Of a stretch of 57,903 nucleotides of DNA, positions 26,202 through 35,267 are shown piece after piece. The translations under genes were made by a program, and so were the position numbers. Position 1 is the first letter of the stretch. Each line of letters starts with the position of its first letter. This DNA is from CAIMMJ01 sp037131955 (GTDB lineage Bacteria; Bacteroidota; Bacteroidia; UBA4408): the NCBI GenBank assembly GCA_037131955.1, contig JBAXQC010000010.1, positions 1 through 57,903 on the forward strand. Direction: 5' to 3'. The notes beneath the pieces are model-generated. The model did no database searches and was not told the origin of the DNA. It saw nothing but the letters and a program-made list of their open reading frames with translations.

Positions 26202-27284
26202 TTAAACTAAGCTAGTATAGAGTTTAAAATATTTTTCACAAACTTTTCCAATTTCAAAATTTTCGGTTATCTTACTTTTTGATTCCTGGCCCATCTGCTT
26301 TAAAGCAATAGAATAGAAAAAGAAAAATTCAATTTTGTGTATCAATTCCCTTTTATTTTCATGCTCAATTAAAAAACCATTTTTACCTTCTTCAACTAAC
26401 TCTAAATTGCCGCCAGTTTTTGTGCAAATAACCGGTAGACCTGCAGCCATATATTCCATAATTGAATTTGATAACCCTTCGGAATGATTTTGTTTGCTGA
26501 GTAAAATTCCAATATCACAATATATCAAATATTCTTCCGGTTTTTCAACTTTGCCAGTAAATGTAAAATATGATTTAAATTTTTCTGGAATTGAATCTAT
26601 AATGCTTTGTTTTTCTTTGCCATCTCCAATAAAAGTAAAATTAATGTAAAATCCTTTTGCCAAGATCTCAATTCCGGCTAAAACCAAGGTCTTAAAATCT
26701 TTAGGTTCAGAGAAACTTGCTACCATACCAATTTGTAAACGACCACTAATTTTTGATGAGGGTGGTTTGTAAAATCTTTTTAGGTCTATGCCATTTTCAA
26801 TTACCACATATTTTTTTTTATTTGCATATGAAATACTCAATAAACCTGCTGTGCTGTTTGCCACTACTTTATCAGATAACATTCTGCCTAATCTTGCCAC
26901 CCAGTATTTTTTTGTAAGTGGGCTAAATTTTTTTGAATACCTTAAAGAGCCATCTACTACTTTAATATGTTTAAAATAGAAGAATTTTACCAATAAGAAC
27001 AGTAGAGCTGTGCCACTTTCCCAATTGTGAACAACATCTATTTTTTTTTGAGAGCAATAAACATAAACGTATTTAATAAATTCTTTTGAGTTTAATCGCT
27101 TTTCTGGAATTTTAAATTCAATGTTTGAAAAACTTGAAATATCATATTCAACAATTGGTTCTCTTAATAATACCGATAATTGAATAGGCATATGATTTGC
27201 GTTGAAGTATTGTAGCATTTCGTGTATTTGCCTTTCTTTTCCACCTCTGCCCAAATTGTTTGATATAATAAGAACTGTGAGCAT
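26202..27284 (-). CDS. Glycosyltransferase family 4
   Basis: 360 residues, GT-B fold. The N-terminal acceptor half opens with SNNLGRGGKERQIHE, and the C-terminal donor half has QNHSEGLSNSIMEYMAAGLPVI, the retaining E-x7-E motif. No membrane segments; cytoplasmic face of the inner membrane is expected. Two nine-base A-tracts lie in the coding strand (26811-26819 and 27041-27049). The donor and acceptor sugars cannot be predicted. Confidence 0.9.
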   Translation of the reverse strand: MLTVLIISNNLGRGGKERQIHEMLQYFNANHMPIQLSVLLREPIVEYDISSFSNIEFKIPEKRLNSKEFIKYVYVYCSQKKIDVVHNWESGTALLFLLVKFFYFKHIKVVDGSLRYSKKFSPLTKKYWVARLGRMLSDKVVANSTAGLLSISYANKKKYVVIENGIDLKRFYKPPSSKISGRLQIGMVASFSEPKDFKTLVLAGIEILAKGFYINFTFIGDGKEKQSIIDSIPEKFKSYFTFTGKVEKPEEYLIYCDIGILLSKQNHSEGLSNSIMEYMAAGLPVICTKTGGNLELVEEGKNGFLIEHENKRELIHKIEFFFFYSIALKQMGQESKSKITENFEIGKVCEKYFKLYTSLV

Positions 27285-27286
27285 GT

Positions 27287-27820
27287 TTATTTTAAATTCA
27301 ATTTGCTAATAATTTCCTTTTTTCTGAGCTCTATATCTTTTTCAAGTACTTGAATTGATTTTTTTAAAGAAGATATTTTATATTCTTCTAGTGTTTTTAT
27401 AATTCTTGCGGGTGAACCTGCCGCTACACTATTGTCGGGTATATCTTTTGTTACTAAGCTTCTTGCTCCAATTACAACGTTGTTTCCAATACATACTCCA
27501 TACATAATCATAGAATCTTCGCCAATAAAAACATTGTTTCCAATTTTAATTTTTCCGAATACATTCATTCCTTTGTGTTCATTTCTGAACAACGCAACCC
27601 CTCCGTCGTGGGTTTGGAATTTTACACCAGGAGTAATTGTAACGTCATCACCAATTTCAATTAAAAAGGGTTCACTGCCAAAAGAAATATTTTTTCCTGT
27701 AAATCTACTATTCTTGCCAAGTTTAAATCCATACAGTTCAGAAAATACTTTTCCAACGGTGGTAGAAGTGGCCTTATATATTTTATATTTTTTGAGAATG
27801 TTTTTTGCAATTCTAAACAT
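27287..27820 (-). CDS. Hexapeptide-repeat acyltransferase
   Basis: 177 residues with left-handed beta-helix hexapeptide repeats (for example VTITPGVKF, IGNNVFIGEDSMIMYGVCIGNN) and the catalytic-type His in the loop FQTHDGGVALF. It ends in a helical coiled stretch. The family O- or N-acetylates sugars using acetyl-CoA as a trimer. It lies two bases upstream of a GT4 gene and abuts another directly, so it probably acetylates a residue of the repeat unit. Confidence 0.87.
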   Translation of the reverse strand: MFRIAKNILKKYKIYKATSTTVGKVFSELYGFKLGKNSRFTGKNISFGSEPFLIEIGDDVTITPGVKFQTHDGGVALFRNEHKGMNVFGKIKIGNNVFIGEDSMIMYGVCIGNNVVIGARSLVTKDIPDNSVAAGSPARIIKTLEEYKISSLKKSIQVLEKDIELRKKEIISKLNLK

Positions 27821-29008
27821 TTACTTTGCGTTTTGAATTAGTTGAGTTAAAAAAATACTGCATTGTTTTCCTAAAGCTAAATAATCGAAATTTTCTTTAC
27901 AAATTAATTTCCCCTTTTCTCCAACTAATTTAGCAATTTCTGTGTTATTTGAAACATATTCCATGTATCCTGCAAATTCAAGAATATTATTTGGGGTACA
28001 AATAAATGCTGATTCTTTGTGTTTTAAATAATATTTTAATTCTCCAATTTGGCATGTAATAACAGGATTTCCAGATGCTAAATATTCTCCTAATTTATGT
28101 GGAAACCTCGATTCGTCTTGAATGGTTGAATAAAGAGGTAAAAGCAAGGCTGTAGCATTTTTATAATATTCATATAACTCTAATTCACTTAAATTTTGTT
28201 TATGAAAAATAGTAGCATTCTTTGGTGAATTCTGAATTTGAAGTTTTATTTGTTTTATCTCCTCATAGGAACCATTTGAAACCAATATTAAATTTGCGTT
28301 TGGAACATTTGCTTTTTCAAATGCCTTAATGGTAAACTCAATTGTCTTTGGATACCCTGCTGCCCCACAAAATACATAGTTGATATCTCTTGCAGAATTA
28401 ACCTTGATTTCATCAAATTTTTTACTGTCCACCAAAACAGGAAAGTAAAAATATGGAAGTTTAAAATGTTTAAAATGTTCTATTAGTTGGTGGCTAATAG
28501 GAAAATATGCATCAAAAAAATACAGGCCAAATTGGTTAAACAACTTATCGTTTATTCGTTTAAAAAATGTAATGTTTGTTCTACTTTTATAAATTTCTAC
28601 CAAGCTTAAAACACTTTTAAATTTCAATATTTTTGAAACCAAAAAAATTATAAATGCATACCAGAAAATATTTGTATTGGAAATTAAGACTGCATCAATT
28701 TTTTGTTTTTTATTTAATTTTATTAATTCATAAAGTTCAAAAAAGATCGATATTTTTTTTTGAAGATTGCGTTTAAAGAAATTCTCTTCCCTATATGGAG
28801 AGAAAATATATTTAAAATAAATACCTTCAAACGTGCCCTCTTTGGGAATATTACTTTCCTTTTGGTGAACAGAACCTGAGCAAAGGATAGTAATATCCCA
28901 CCCATTCTCACTTAATCCTTTGGATACTAACAGTTGCCTTTGTATGGCCGCTAATCCCTTTGGGAAACCAGAAACACCTAAATAAACTAAATGGTTTCTT
29001 TTATTCAT
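27821..29008 (-). CDS. Glycosyltransferase family 4
   Basis: 395 residues, GT-B fold. A Gly-rich acceptor loop is near the N-terminus (VSGFPKGLAAIQRQ). The C-terminal donor region is degenerate: LLPLYSTIQDESRFPHKLGEYLASGNPVI keeps the ExxxASGxPVI ending. One long hydrophobic stretch (FWYAFIIFLVSKIL, about residue 110) may touch the membrane. It overlaps the next acyltransferase by eight bases. Confidence 0.85.
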   Translation of the reverse strand: MNKRNHLVYLGVSGFPKGLAAIQRQLLVSKGLSENGWDITILCSGSVHQKESNIPKEGTFEGIYFKYIFSPYREENFFKRNLQKKISIFFELYELIKLNKKQKIDAVLISNTNIFWYAFIIFLVSKILKFKSVLSLVEIYKSRTNITFFKRINDKLFNQFGLYFFDAYFPISHQLIEHFKHFKLPYFYFPVLVDSKKFDEIKVNSARDINYVFCGAAGYPKTIEFTIKAFEKANVPNANLILVSNGSYEEIKQIKLQIQNSPKNATIFHKQNLSELELYEYYKNATALLLPLYSTIQDESRFPHKLGEYLASGNPVITCQIGELKYYLKHKESAFICTPNNILEFAGYMEYVSNNTEIAKLVGEKGKLICKENFDYLALGKQCSIFLTQLIQNAK

Positions 29009-29597
29009 GTTGCAGTTTAATTACTTTACATGGATTTCCGGCTGCTATACAATTTGCTGGTATATTGGTTGTAACAACACTGCCAGCACCAATAATTGAA
29101 TTTTTACCAATTGTTACTCCTTTTAATACAATTGAGCCATAGCCCAACCAAACATTTTCTTCTATTACTATAGGTTTTGCTGGACCCACTCTGGTATCGT
29201 TCATGTGCCAATCGCCATCTGTTATCAAGGTATTTGCACCGCATTTTACGTTATCTTTAATTGTAATTGAACTAAAACATCCAATAGAAGTTCCACTAAA
29301 GCCACAATTATTGCCTATTGTAAGTATTGCGTTTTTATCTTGAGTAGATATAATACACTTGTGATTTATTCCAATTAAATTTGAAGTCGATCTAGATCTA
29401 AATCTGCAGTTACTACCAATATTTATTATAGATTGAGGACTTCTGTAAAATTTTATATGACCAAAAAACAAATTGTTTTTCCCCATTTTTATTTTTTTTA
29501 AAGTACAAAAAAACACCAGCCAAATTTTTATACTACCATCAAGTATTTTATAAAAATGTTGGTCTATTTTGTTTAATATTTTATTAATTATTTCCAA
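29001..29597 (-). CDS. Hexapeptide-repeat acyltransferase (WbbJ-like)
   Basis: 198 residues. The C-terminal two-thirds is a hexapeptide-repeat beta-helix: TIKDNVKCGANTLITDGDWHMND carries the catalytic His, followed by VWLGYGSIVLKGVTIGKNSIIGAGSVVT. A hydrophobic N-terminal helix (about 20-35) may anchor it. The start appears to be a TTG at 29595-29597, overlapping the polymerase gene by 10 bases; the next Met is about 38 codons in and would delete the leader helix. It probably acetylates a glycan sugar. Confidence 0.83.
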   Translation of the reverse strand: MEIINKILNKIDQHFYKILDGSIKIWLVFFCTLKKIKMGKNNLFFGHIKFYRSPQSIINIGSNCRFRSRSTSNLIGINHKCIISTQDKNAILTIGNNCGFSGTSIGCFSSITIKDNVKCGANTLITDGDWHMNDTRVGPAKPIVIEENVWLGYGSIVLKGVTIGKNSIIGAGSVVTTNIPANCIAAGNPCKVIKLQHE

Positions 29598-30847
29598 ATT
29601 AGTTTTTTGTTTGAATTTTGTGAACCTAAAATAAATAACATTACAAATGGAATGGATAAAATAAAAATTTGGCTAGATAACGATAATTGAATTCCAATGA
29701 AAATTCCAATCAACATGGTCTGTAAAATTTTATATTTTTGAGAAAGGAATTTTAATCCCTGATAAAAATAAAGTAAATAATATAGACCAAAAAAGAACCC
29801 ATAAGTAGAGAATAAACCTATAAAACCGTAAGCATAACTGCCATCCTTGTTCATTTCTCCTGTTGCCTTTTCACTGGTTCCATAAATTATTCCTCTTCCA
29901 AAAATAGGATGCTCAAAAAACAATTTCACCGAAGTAAAAAAGGCATAAAACCTTCCAGATTTTGCTTCATTTCTACCCACATTGTTATCCGCAGCTATTT
30001 TTTGGTCTGAGTATTGGCTCTCTACTTTTTCCTTTAAAAAATCAGTACTTTCATATATAGTTATAGATACCATAAGGAAAACTAAAAGCCCAATTATTTT
30101 TAGTGCAGGATTTTGTTTTGAACTGAATAAATAGAACAACAGAAAAACAAAAATTACAAAGTAGGCTGTTGTGGATAAAGTGGATAAAGTGCAGAGCAGG
30201 AAAACTTTGTTTTTTTTGTCAAACAAACTGCCTGTAAGGAAATAATTAATTACAATCGAAAGGCATAAAAAAACCCCATAGGCGCCTGGTTCGTGAAATA
30301 TGCCAGAGTTCCTGTAAATGCCTAGAGTATCGTTGTATATACTATCGCCCCAAGCCGCTGTATAAATAAGCAAAGATCTGGGAACTGCCGACCAGCTATA
30401 GGGCATTGCCAATACAATTAATTTTTGTAAATATTCATCAAATGAGGGGATAAAGCATTGCATTAACCAAATAACAAATGTATAGATGGCAATAAAATAC
30501 ATTGTTTTAATAAAATACCTAAAATAGGTTATTCCTAGTAATTTATAAATTAGATAGGGAATATAGAAGGTTACAAAAGGGGTATATAAGAAGGCATAAG
30601 AAAATCCACCGCTTAAAACAGCCTGCACTGCCAATAAAACAAATACAAAAAATAATGTGAAATTTATTTTGTGGTCAAAAAATATTCCACCTCTTAGTAA
30701 TCTTATCCAAATTAAAAATACTAAAATTATCTGAAGAAATGTATTTACAATCATAGAAAAGAAAGGACTAACAGAAAATAAACTTAAAAGCACAATAACA
30801 TAATCTGTGTACTCTTTAAGGTATTTTATTCTAATACTTTTTTCCAA
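29588..30847 (-). CDS. wzy: O-antigen/capsule polymerase (Wzy-like)
   Basis: 419 residues with about 11 predicted membrane segments and a long periplasmic loop in the second half. It includes IFHEPGAYGVFLC, a motif common in Wzy/O-antigen ligase-like proteins of Gram-negative glycan loci, and FFEHPIFGRGIIYG in the large loop. It joins flipped repeat units at the periplasmic face. The start codon is TTG (30845-30847), four bases after the flippase gene. Wzy proteins vary so much that the assignment rests on topology, the motif and the adjacent Wzx. Confidence 0.8.
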   Translation of the reverse strand: MEKSIRIKYLKEYTDYVIVLLSLFSVSPFFSMIVNTFLQIILVFLIWIRLLRGGIFFDHKINFTLFFVFVLLAVQAVLSGGFSYAFLYTPFVTFYIPYLIYKLLGITYFRYFIKTMYFIAIYTFVIWLMQCFIPSFDEYLQKLIVLAMPYSWSAVPRSLLIYTAAWGDSIYNDTLGIYRNSGIFHEPGAYGVFLCLSIVINYFLTGSLFDKKNKVFLLCTLSTLSTTAYFVIFVFLLFYLFSSKQNPALKIIGLLVFLMVSITIYESTDFLKEKVESQYSDQKIAADNNVGRNEAKSGRFYAFFTSVKLFFEHPIFGRGIIYGTSEKATGEMNKDGSYAYGFIGLFSTYGFFFGLYYLLYFYQGLKFLSQKYKILQTMLIGIFIGIQLSLSSQIFILSIPFVMLFILGSQNSNKKLIWK

Positions 30848-30850
30848 GGT

Positions 30851-32131
30851 TTAAATTTTATTTTCATTTATTTTAGATGAGATTAAAATTCTGTTAAGAA
30901 TAATCCCAAATATTAATACCAATAGAGAGGTTACTATTTGTGAATAAATAATCACATTAATTAAATCTGTTTCTATTCTAGAAATTATATAAATGGAAAG
31001 AAGTTGAATTATTCCATAAAAAACAGAAAAATAGACCATAAACGTATAGTTTTTTAGCAAGACATTTAACATATTTCCAAGCCTAAAAAAAACAAACGGA
31101 CAAATAAGTAATGATAGTTTTAAATAGGGTAAAGAATCTTTATATTTTGGGAAGTAGTATGCAAAGTAGTCAATAAAAAAATAACCAATTGCTGCCAAAA
31201 AACTGATAAAAACAAATGAGGCAAAATAAATTTTTAACAATTTATTCCAAATGTCTACAGCTTGTTTTGCTTGCCCTAAATGAAAAGAGAATTTAGGATA
31301 CATATAGGCAGATAAAGAATTAGGAAGAATAGCAACCACAGATAGAAGCATAGCCACTGGTGCATAAATTCCAATGGTTTCTGGAACTGAATAGTTTATT
31401 AGGTAAAGTTTGGGTATGGTATCCACATAACTCATGGCCGAAGAAATAATAAAAATGGGAAATCCAATTTTTAACAAATGAATAAACTCCTGTTTATGAA
31501 ATTGTGGTTTTACTTTTATTGGTCTGTACTTATGCAATAAAATGGTGTTAGTAATTACAGCAATAACTTCATATGCCAGAAAGCCATAGAATCCAAAAAA
31601 AATTAATGGACAAAAAAGTAACTTCATAAAAATAACAATACCGTGAATATTGCTGAGTTTATTAAAACTGTCCTCCGATCTGAATGTACCGCTTAAAAAA
31701 GTAATGTAGAACGAAAGACTAATTCTAAAAACAACAATTATACTAGTAGCAATATGGTGGGTGCTCAACTCAAATTTACTTAATAAAAATGGCGTGCAAA
31801 TGCAAAGAAGAAAAATATTTATTATGGTATATCCTAAAGTTGTTGAGGCTAATTTATCTGCTTTTTCTTTATTTCCCTCTCCCAGTGCAAAAGGTAATTC
31901 TCTATTCATTCCATTAACTACACCCAAACGCATAAATGTGGCATACGTTTCTAATACAGAAAATGTAGTCCATATTCCCATTAAATAGGGATCAATTTTT
32001 CTGAATGATAGAAAGCCTGTTACCAGTGAAACCGGAATTGATAAATAAGAAACTGAAATATATTTTACTAGAACTTTATTCCTCAAAAATAAGTTGGAAA
32101 TTAAATTTGATTTTATTTTTAAGGTATTCAT
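30851..32131 (-). CDS. wzx: Polysaccharide flippase (Wzx-like, MOP superfamily)
   Basis: 426 residues with about 12 predicted membrane helices and the MATE/MOP pattern of an N-terminal half containing MRLGVVNGMNRELPFALGEG and a repeated C-terminal half. It flips undecaprenyl-linked repeat units across the inner membrane. The adjacent polymerase makes a Wzx/Wzy pathway likely. It lies 41 bases after the capsule glycosyltransferase, the widest gap within the biosynthetic genes, but no promoter stands out there. Confidence 0.87.
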   Translation of the reverse strand: MNTLKIKSNLISNLFLRNKVLVKYISVSYLSIPVSLVTGFLSFRKIDPYLMGIWTTFSVLETYATFMRLGVVNGMNRELPFALGEGNKEKADKLASTTLGYTIINIFLLCICTPFLLSKFELSTHHIATSIIVVFRISLSFYITFLSGTFRSEDSFNKLSNIHGIVIFMKLLFCPLIFFGFYGFLAYEVIAVITNTILLHKYRPIKVKPQFHKQEFIHLLKIGFPIFIISSAMSYVDTIPKLYLINYSVPETIGIYAPVAMLLSVVAILPNSLSAYMYPKFSFHLGQAKQAVDIWNKLLKIYFASFVFISFLAAIGYFFIDYFAYYFPKYKDSLPYLKLSLLICPFVFFRLGNMLNVLLKNYTFMVYFSVFYGIIQLLSIYIISRIETDLINVIIYSQIVTSLLVLIFGIILNRILISSKINENKI

Positions 32132-32172
32132 TTTTACTTTTAATTAAACGGGCAAGAAATTAATTAGTAGTT

Positions 32173-33714
32173 TTAGTTTTTATCTGGTGCTGGTATTAAT
32201 CCTAAAATAATTTTGTAGAAAGTATCGTGTTCTTTTTGATTAAACATTTTGTTCATTTTTGTTGTATTGGCAGAAAAATTTTTTCCAAAAGCTTCAAACG
32301 AAAACCCCTTAAATACCAAATACAAATACTCCATAGCTTTTTGTTTTTGACTTTCAGTTGGAACAATATTTCCCTGGTCATATTTATCTAAAAGAGCATA
32401 ATACTCCTCTTCTGTTGTTGGTTCTTCCATAATGCCCAATCCAGAATATTTGGCATTTGCAACTGCTATTACTGGAACCCCCCTTACTACAAAATCTACA
32501 CCTGCAGACGAAAGCCAAACCAAACCTACTTTGGTATAGGGAATTAAACGGAACGTATTTATTTTTTCAAGATAATCAATAACTAAAATGTTGGGAATTC
32601 CTTCTGCAACCTTTTTAGAAAATGTTCCCATTTTTATTTTCACTTTAGATTCCACCCATTCCTCTCCAGGGTGAGCCCTAATTATTAATTTTTTTGATGG
32701 ATGATTTTTAAAATAGTTTACAGTTTTTTCAATAAAAGCTTGTTGACTTTTAAAAAATCGTTCTCTGTTGAGCAATGAACTATCGCCAATTACATTGCAA
32801 GCCAACAAATAAACTTTTTCATCGCCCTCCAAAAAATTTTTAATGTGAGTTGGAATTTCGCTTTCTAATTTTGCTTGTTGAACATTGTAAAATTCTTTTA
32901 ACCAAACTTCTTTTCTTGGTTCACCATTTAAAAATTTGAAATAATTATTTAAATCTTTTTCTTTTTCTTTTGTCCAATTTCCAAAATGTTTCATCCATCC
33001 TTTTACATTGTATTCCAAGGCAGGGCCATTAAAATTATAAATCATATGTCCTTTGCGCCAAGCCCATCCTTCAATACAAACAGTATTTAAATTACCCTTT
33101 AATGCAGCATCTAACAAAGCAAATGTTTCACCAATTAATCCACTGAAACAGTAAAAAGAATGCAATTTATTTTCTTGAATATATTTGTATAATCCTGCAG
33201 AACATTTGGCAGAATAAGACCTGAATTTTTGAATGGCATCGCCAAATCTATCAGTATCTTCAATGATATTGGCAGATTCAATTCTGTTGTCGTATGCCAA
33301 AGAATCTGCACATTTACTTAAATTTGATTGGTAAAAATAATCGTAGTCTTTTTGTTCAAAATCTAGGTTGTTTAATTCAATTAATTTTAATCCTGGTATT
33401 TCATTTACTCTCGTCCAAAAGTTATTTTTTTTTGGTTCGGGATACAAACGCAAAATATCTACTTCCTTAATTAAGAGTGTAGTTTCATAGCCTAAATTTC
33501 TAGCAACAATAGCAAAATATACTGCCCATTCAACCCAAGTGTGAGTGCGATATGCAGTAACTAAAATACGGCTTTTTGCAACAGGTGGATTTTCTACTTG
33601 TGTAAGCCATTGGTTAATACCTTGCCTTGATGTTGCAACGTGTTTTTGTTTTAAATTAAGTCTCCGCTCAATTTCTCCTAAAAAAAAGTCCTTATAAAAT
33701 GTAAAGCTTTTCAA
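32173..33714 (-). CDS. Capsule-type GT-B glycosyltransferase
   Basis: 513 residues. The C-terminal half resembles capsule polysaccharide biosynthesis proteins: LIIRAHPGE (about 340), then LVWLSSAGVDFVVRGVPVIAVANAKYSGLG, a GT-B donor-site pattern. The N-terminal half has FSGLIGETFALLDAAL and CIEGWAWRKGH. No membrane helix is seen. It likely transfers a sugar to the growing repeat unit. The only usable start is a TTG at 33712-33714, two bases past the methyltransferase stop. The coding strand contains a nine-base A-tract (33425-33433). Confidence 0.65.
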   Translation of the reverse strand: MKSFTFYKDFFLGEIERRLNLKQKHVATSRQGINQWLTQVENPPVAKSRILVTAYRTHTWVEWAVYFAIVARNLGYETTLLIKEVDILRLYPEPKKNNFWTRVNEIPGLKLIELNNLDFEQKDYDYFYQSNLSKCADSLAYDNRIESANIIEDTDRFGDAIQKFRSYSAKCSAGLYKYIQENKLHSFYCFSGLIGETFALLDAALKGNLNTVCIEGWAWRKGHMIYNFNGPALEYNVKGWMKHFGNWTKEKEKDLNNYFKFLNGEPRKEVWLKEFYNVQQAKLESEIPTHIKNFLEGDEKVYLLACNVIGDSSLLNRERFFKSQQAFIEKTVNYFKNHPSKKLIIRAHPGEEWVESKVKIKMGTFSKKVAEGIPNILVIDYLEKINTFRLIPYTKVGLVWLSSAGVDFVVRGVPVIAVANAKYSGLGIMEEPTTEEEYYALLDKYDQGNIVPTESQKQKAMEYLYLVFKGFSFEAFGKNFSANTTKMNKMFNQKEHDTFYKIILGLIPAPDKN

Positions 33715-33716
33715 AA

Positions 33717-34565
33717 TTACTTTCGTAAAATAACACCAACATTATAAGATTGCCCTGATTTTTCAAGGAGATTTTTCCATGCAAAATCAAACTCAGTTGT
33801 TATTCCATCAAGCATAGAATTTCCCGTAGCTTTTTTTTGTTTAAGCCAGTTTAAGGTGTTTGAAATTCCAAATTCATGGTAGTAAAATTTTGAAGTATAT
33901 GCAAAACCGGATTTTTTGCCTAGTATTTCTAATCCTTCTCCACTAAAATAATAATTATGAACTGTCCTGTAAAAAAATGGAGCGTAAATCTCCGGATACA
34001 ATTTCAATAAAATATCATCATTGTTTGGAGTAAAAACTATTGCTACGCCATTTTTTGTGAGAAGTTTATGAATGGATTTTAAATAAGCCAAGGGATCATC
34101 TGTATGTTCTATAACATGAATAGATAAGGCCAAGTTAACCTTTGATGAATATTTTTTTGATGCCTCGTTTATTGATGAAAATGTTTGATGTCCTCTTTCT
34201 GTAAGCGAAGAATGATAGCCCCCAAAGGGCTCAATTGCTAAAGTTTCAGAAGCTAAACCTTTTGTTAAATCAAGCATCGATCCACCTCCACATCCACAAT
34301 CTGCAACAATATCTCCTCGTTTTAAAAATGGGCTAATAAATGTAAAGTACCCAGGTTGTTGTTTATCGTGCTCCAAAAAGTAGTCATTAATCAACGATGT
34401 TTTATTTACTTTTTTTCTATAAGAATCGTTAGAATAATTTATTTTTGGAAACGGTTTAAGTTTTGCAAATTTTTGTTTGTCGTCATAAATAACTTCAAAA
34501 ATTTTATCACTCATTTTGCCGGGGTTTCCATCTCTGATTTTTCCTTTATAAATTACTTTTTCCAT
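33717..34565 (-). CDS. SAM-dependent methyltransferase (class I)
   Basis: 282 residues. The Rossmann SAM site is visible as VADCGCGGGSMLD (motif I), followed by an acidic position in LAIEPFGG and LALSIHVIEHTDDP (motif IV region with the HVIEH typical of Methyltransf_11/23). The N-terminal 80 residues are specific to this branch. It probably methylates a glycan sugar or terminates the chain by methylation. It is separated by nine bases from the TylF-like gene. Confidence 0.85.
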   Translation of the reverse strand: MEKVIYKGKIRDGNPGKMSDKIFEVIYDDKQKFAKLKPFPKINYSNDSYRKKVNKTSLINDYFLEHDKQQPGYFTFISPFLKRGDIVADCGCGGGSMLDLTKGLASETLAIEPFGGYHSSLTERGHQTFSSINEASKKYSSKVNLALSIHVIEHTDDPLAYLKSIHKLLTKNGVAIVFTPNNDDILLKLYPEIYAPFFYRTVHNYYFSGEGLEILGKKSGFAYTSKFYYHEFGISNTLNWLKQKKATGNSMLDGITTEFDFAWKNLLEKSGQSYNVGVILRK

Positions 34566-34574
34566 CCTGCAGTT

Positions 34575-35267
34575 TTATTTCTTTATTAAATAGGGTGTTC
34601 CTCTATCACTAATTTTTAGTTCATTTATTTGGTCTCCAAAAAATTCTTCCACCGCTTTTCTTGCTCCTGGCCATCTATCGTCTTCGGCTTTTTTAGCAAG
34701 AAAATCATCAAATACTACAACGCCACCTTTGCTTACTTTTGAAAATAAATTTCCCAAAGTATCCATGTATGATTCGTACAAATCGCCATCTACGTGTAAA
34801 ATTGCAATTGGGTTATTGGGATGATTTTTTAAACTCTCCGAAAAAAATCCTTTTGTAAGAATGGTATTTTCAAAGTTTGGAATATTTCCCATTTGCAATA
34901 CCGATTTAATAAAGCTTTCGTTGTATTGATACTTTCCGCTTGGTGAATTTGCCCATTCTCCTTTTTTTGGTTTCCTAAAGGAATCATCCTCTATACTTGG
35001 TTCAGGGAATCCTTCAAAACTATCGTAACCATAAATTTTTCTTTGCCCGCCTTCATGTTTTTCCAACAAGGCATTTATGGCAGAAATTACAAGCATTGAA
35101 CGGCCTCTCCCGATTCCACATTCAACTATATCTCCGGGGATATCCTTTGTTAATTCAAAATATTTCCACCAATAAATTACATTCCCAATGTTCCCCAAAT
35201 TTAATTGGTGAAATACTTCGTCAATGCTTGAATGGTGGGGCGATTCTAGTGAAAAAAATTCTCTCAT
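34575..35267 (-). CDS. TylF/MycF-type O-methyltransferase
   Basis: 230 residues with the macrocin-O-methyltransferase pattern: GDIVECGIGRGRSM for SAM binding, YGYDSFEGFPEP, KGFFSESL, then HVDGDLYESY and VVFDDF, which hold the metal-binding acidic residues. In TylF and MycF this fold methylates sugar hydroxyls in a Mg-dependent manner, which fits an O-methylated sugar in this glycan. Its ATG overlaps the stop of the NeuB-like gene by one base. Confidence 0.9.
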   Translation of the reverse strand: MREFFSLESPHHSSIDEVFHQLNLGNIGNVIYWWKYFELTKDIPGDIVECGIGRGRSMLVISAINALLEKHEGGQRKIYGYDSFEGFPEPSIEDDSFRKPKKGEWANSPSGKYQYNESFIKSVLQMGNIPNFENTILTKGFFSESLKNHPNNPIAILHVDGDLYESYMDTLGNLFSKVSKGGVVVFDDFLAKKAEDDRWPGARKAVEEFFGDQINELKISDRGTPYLIKK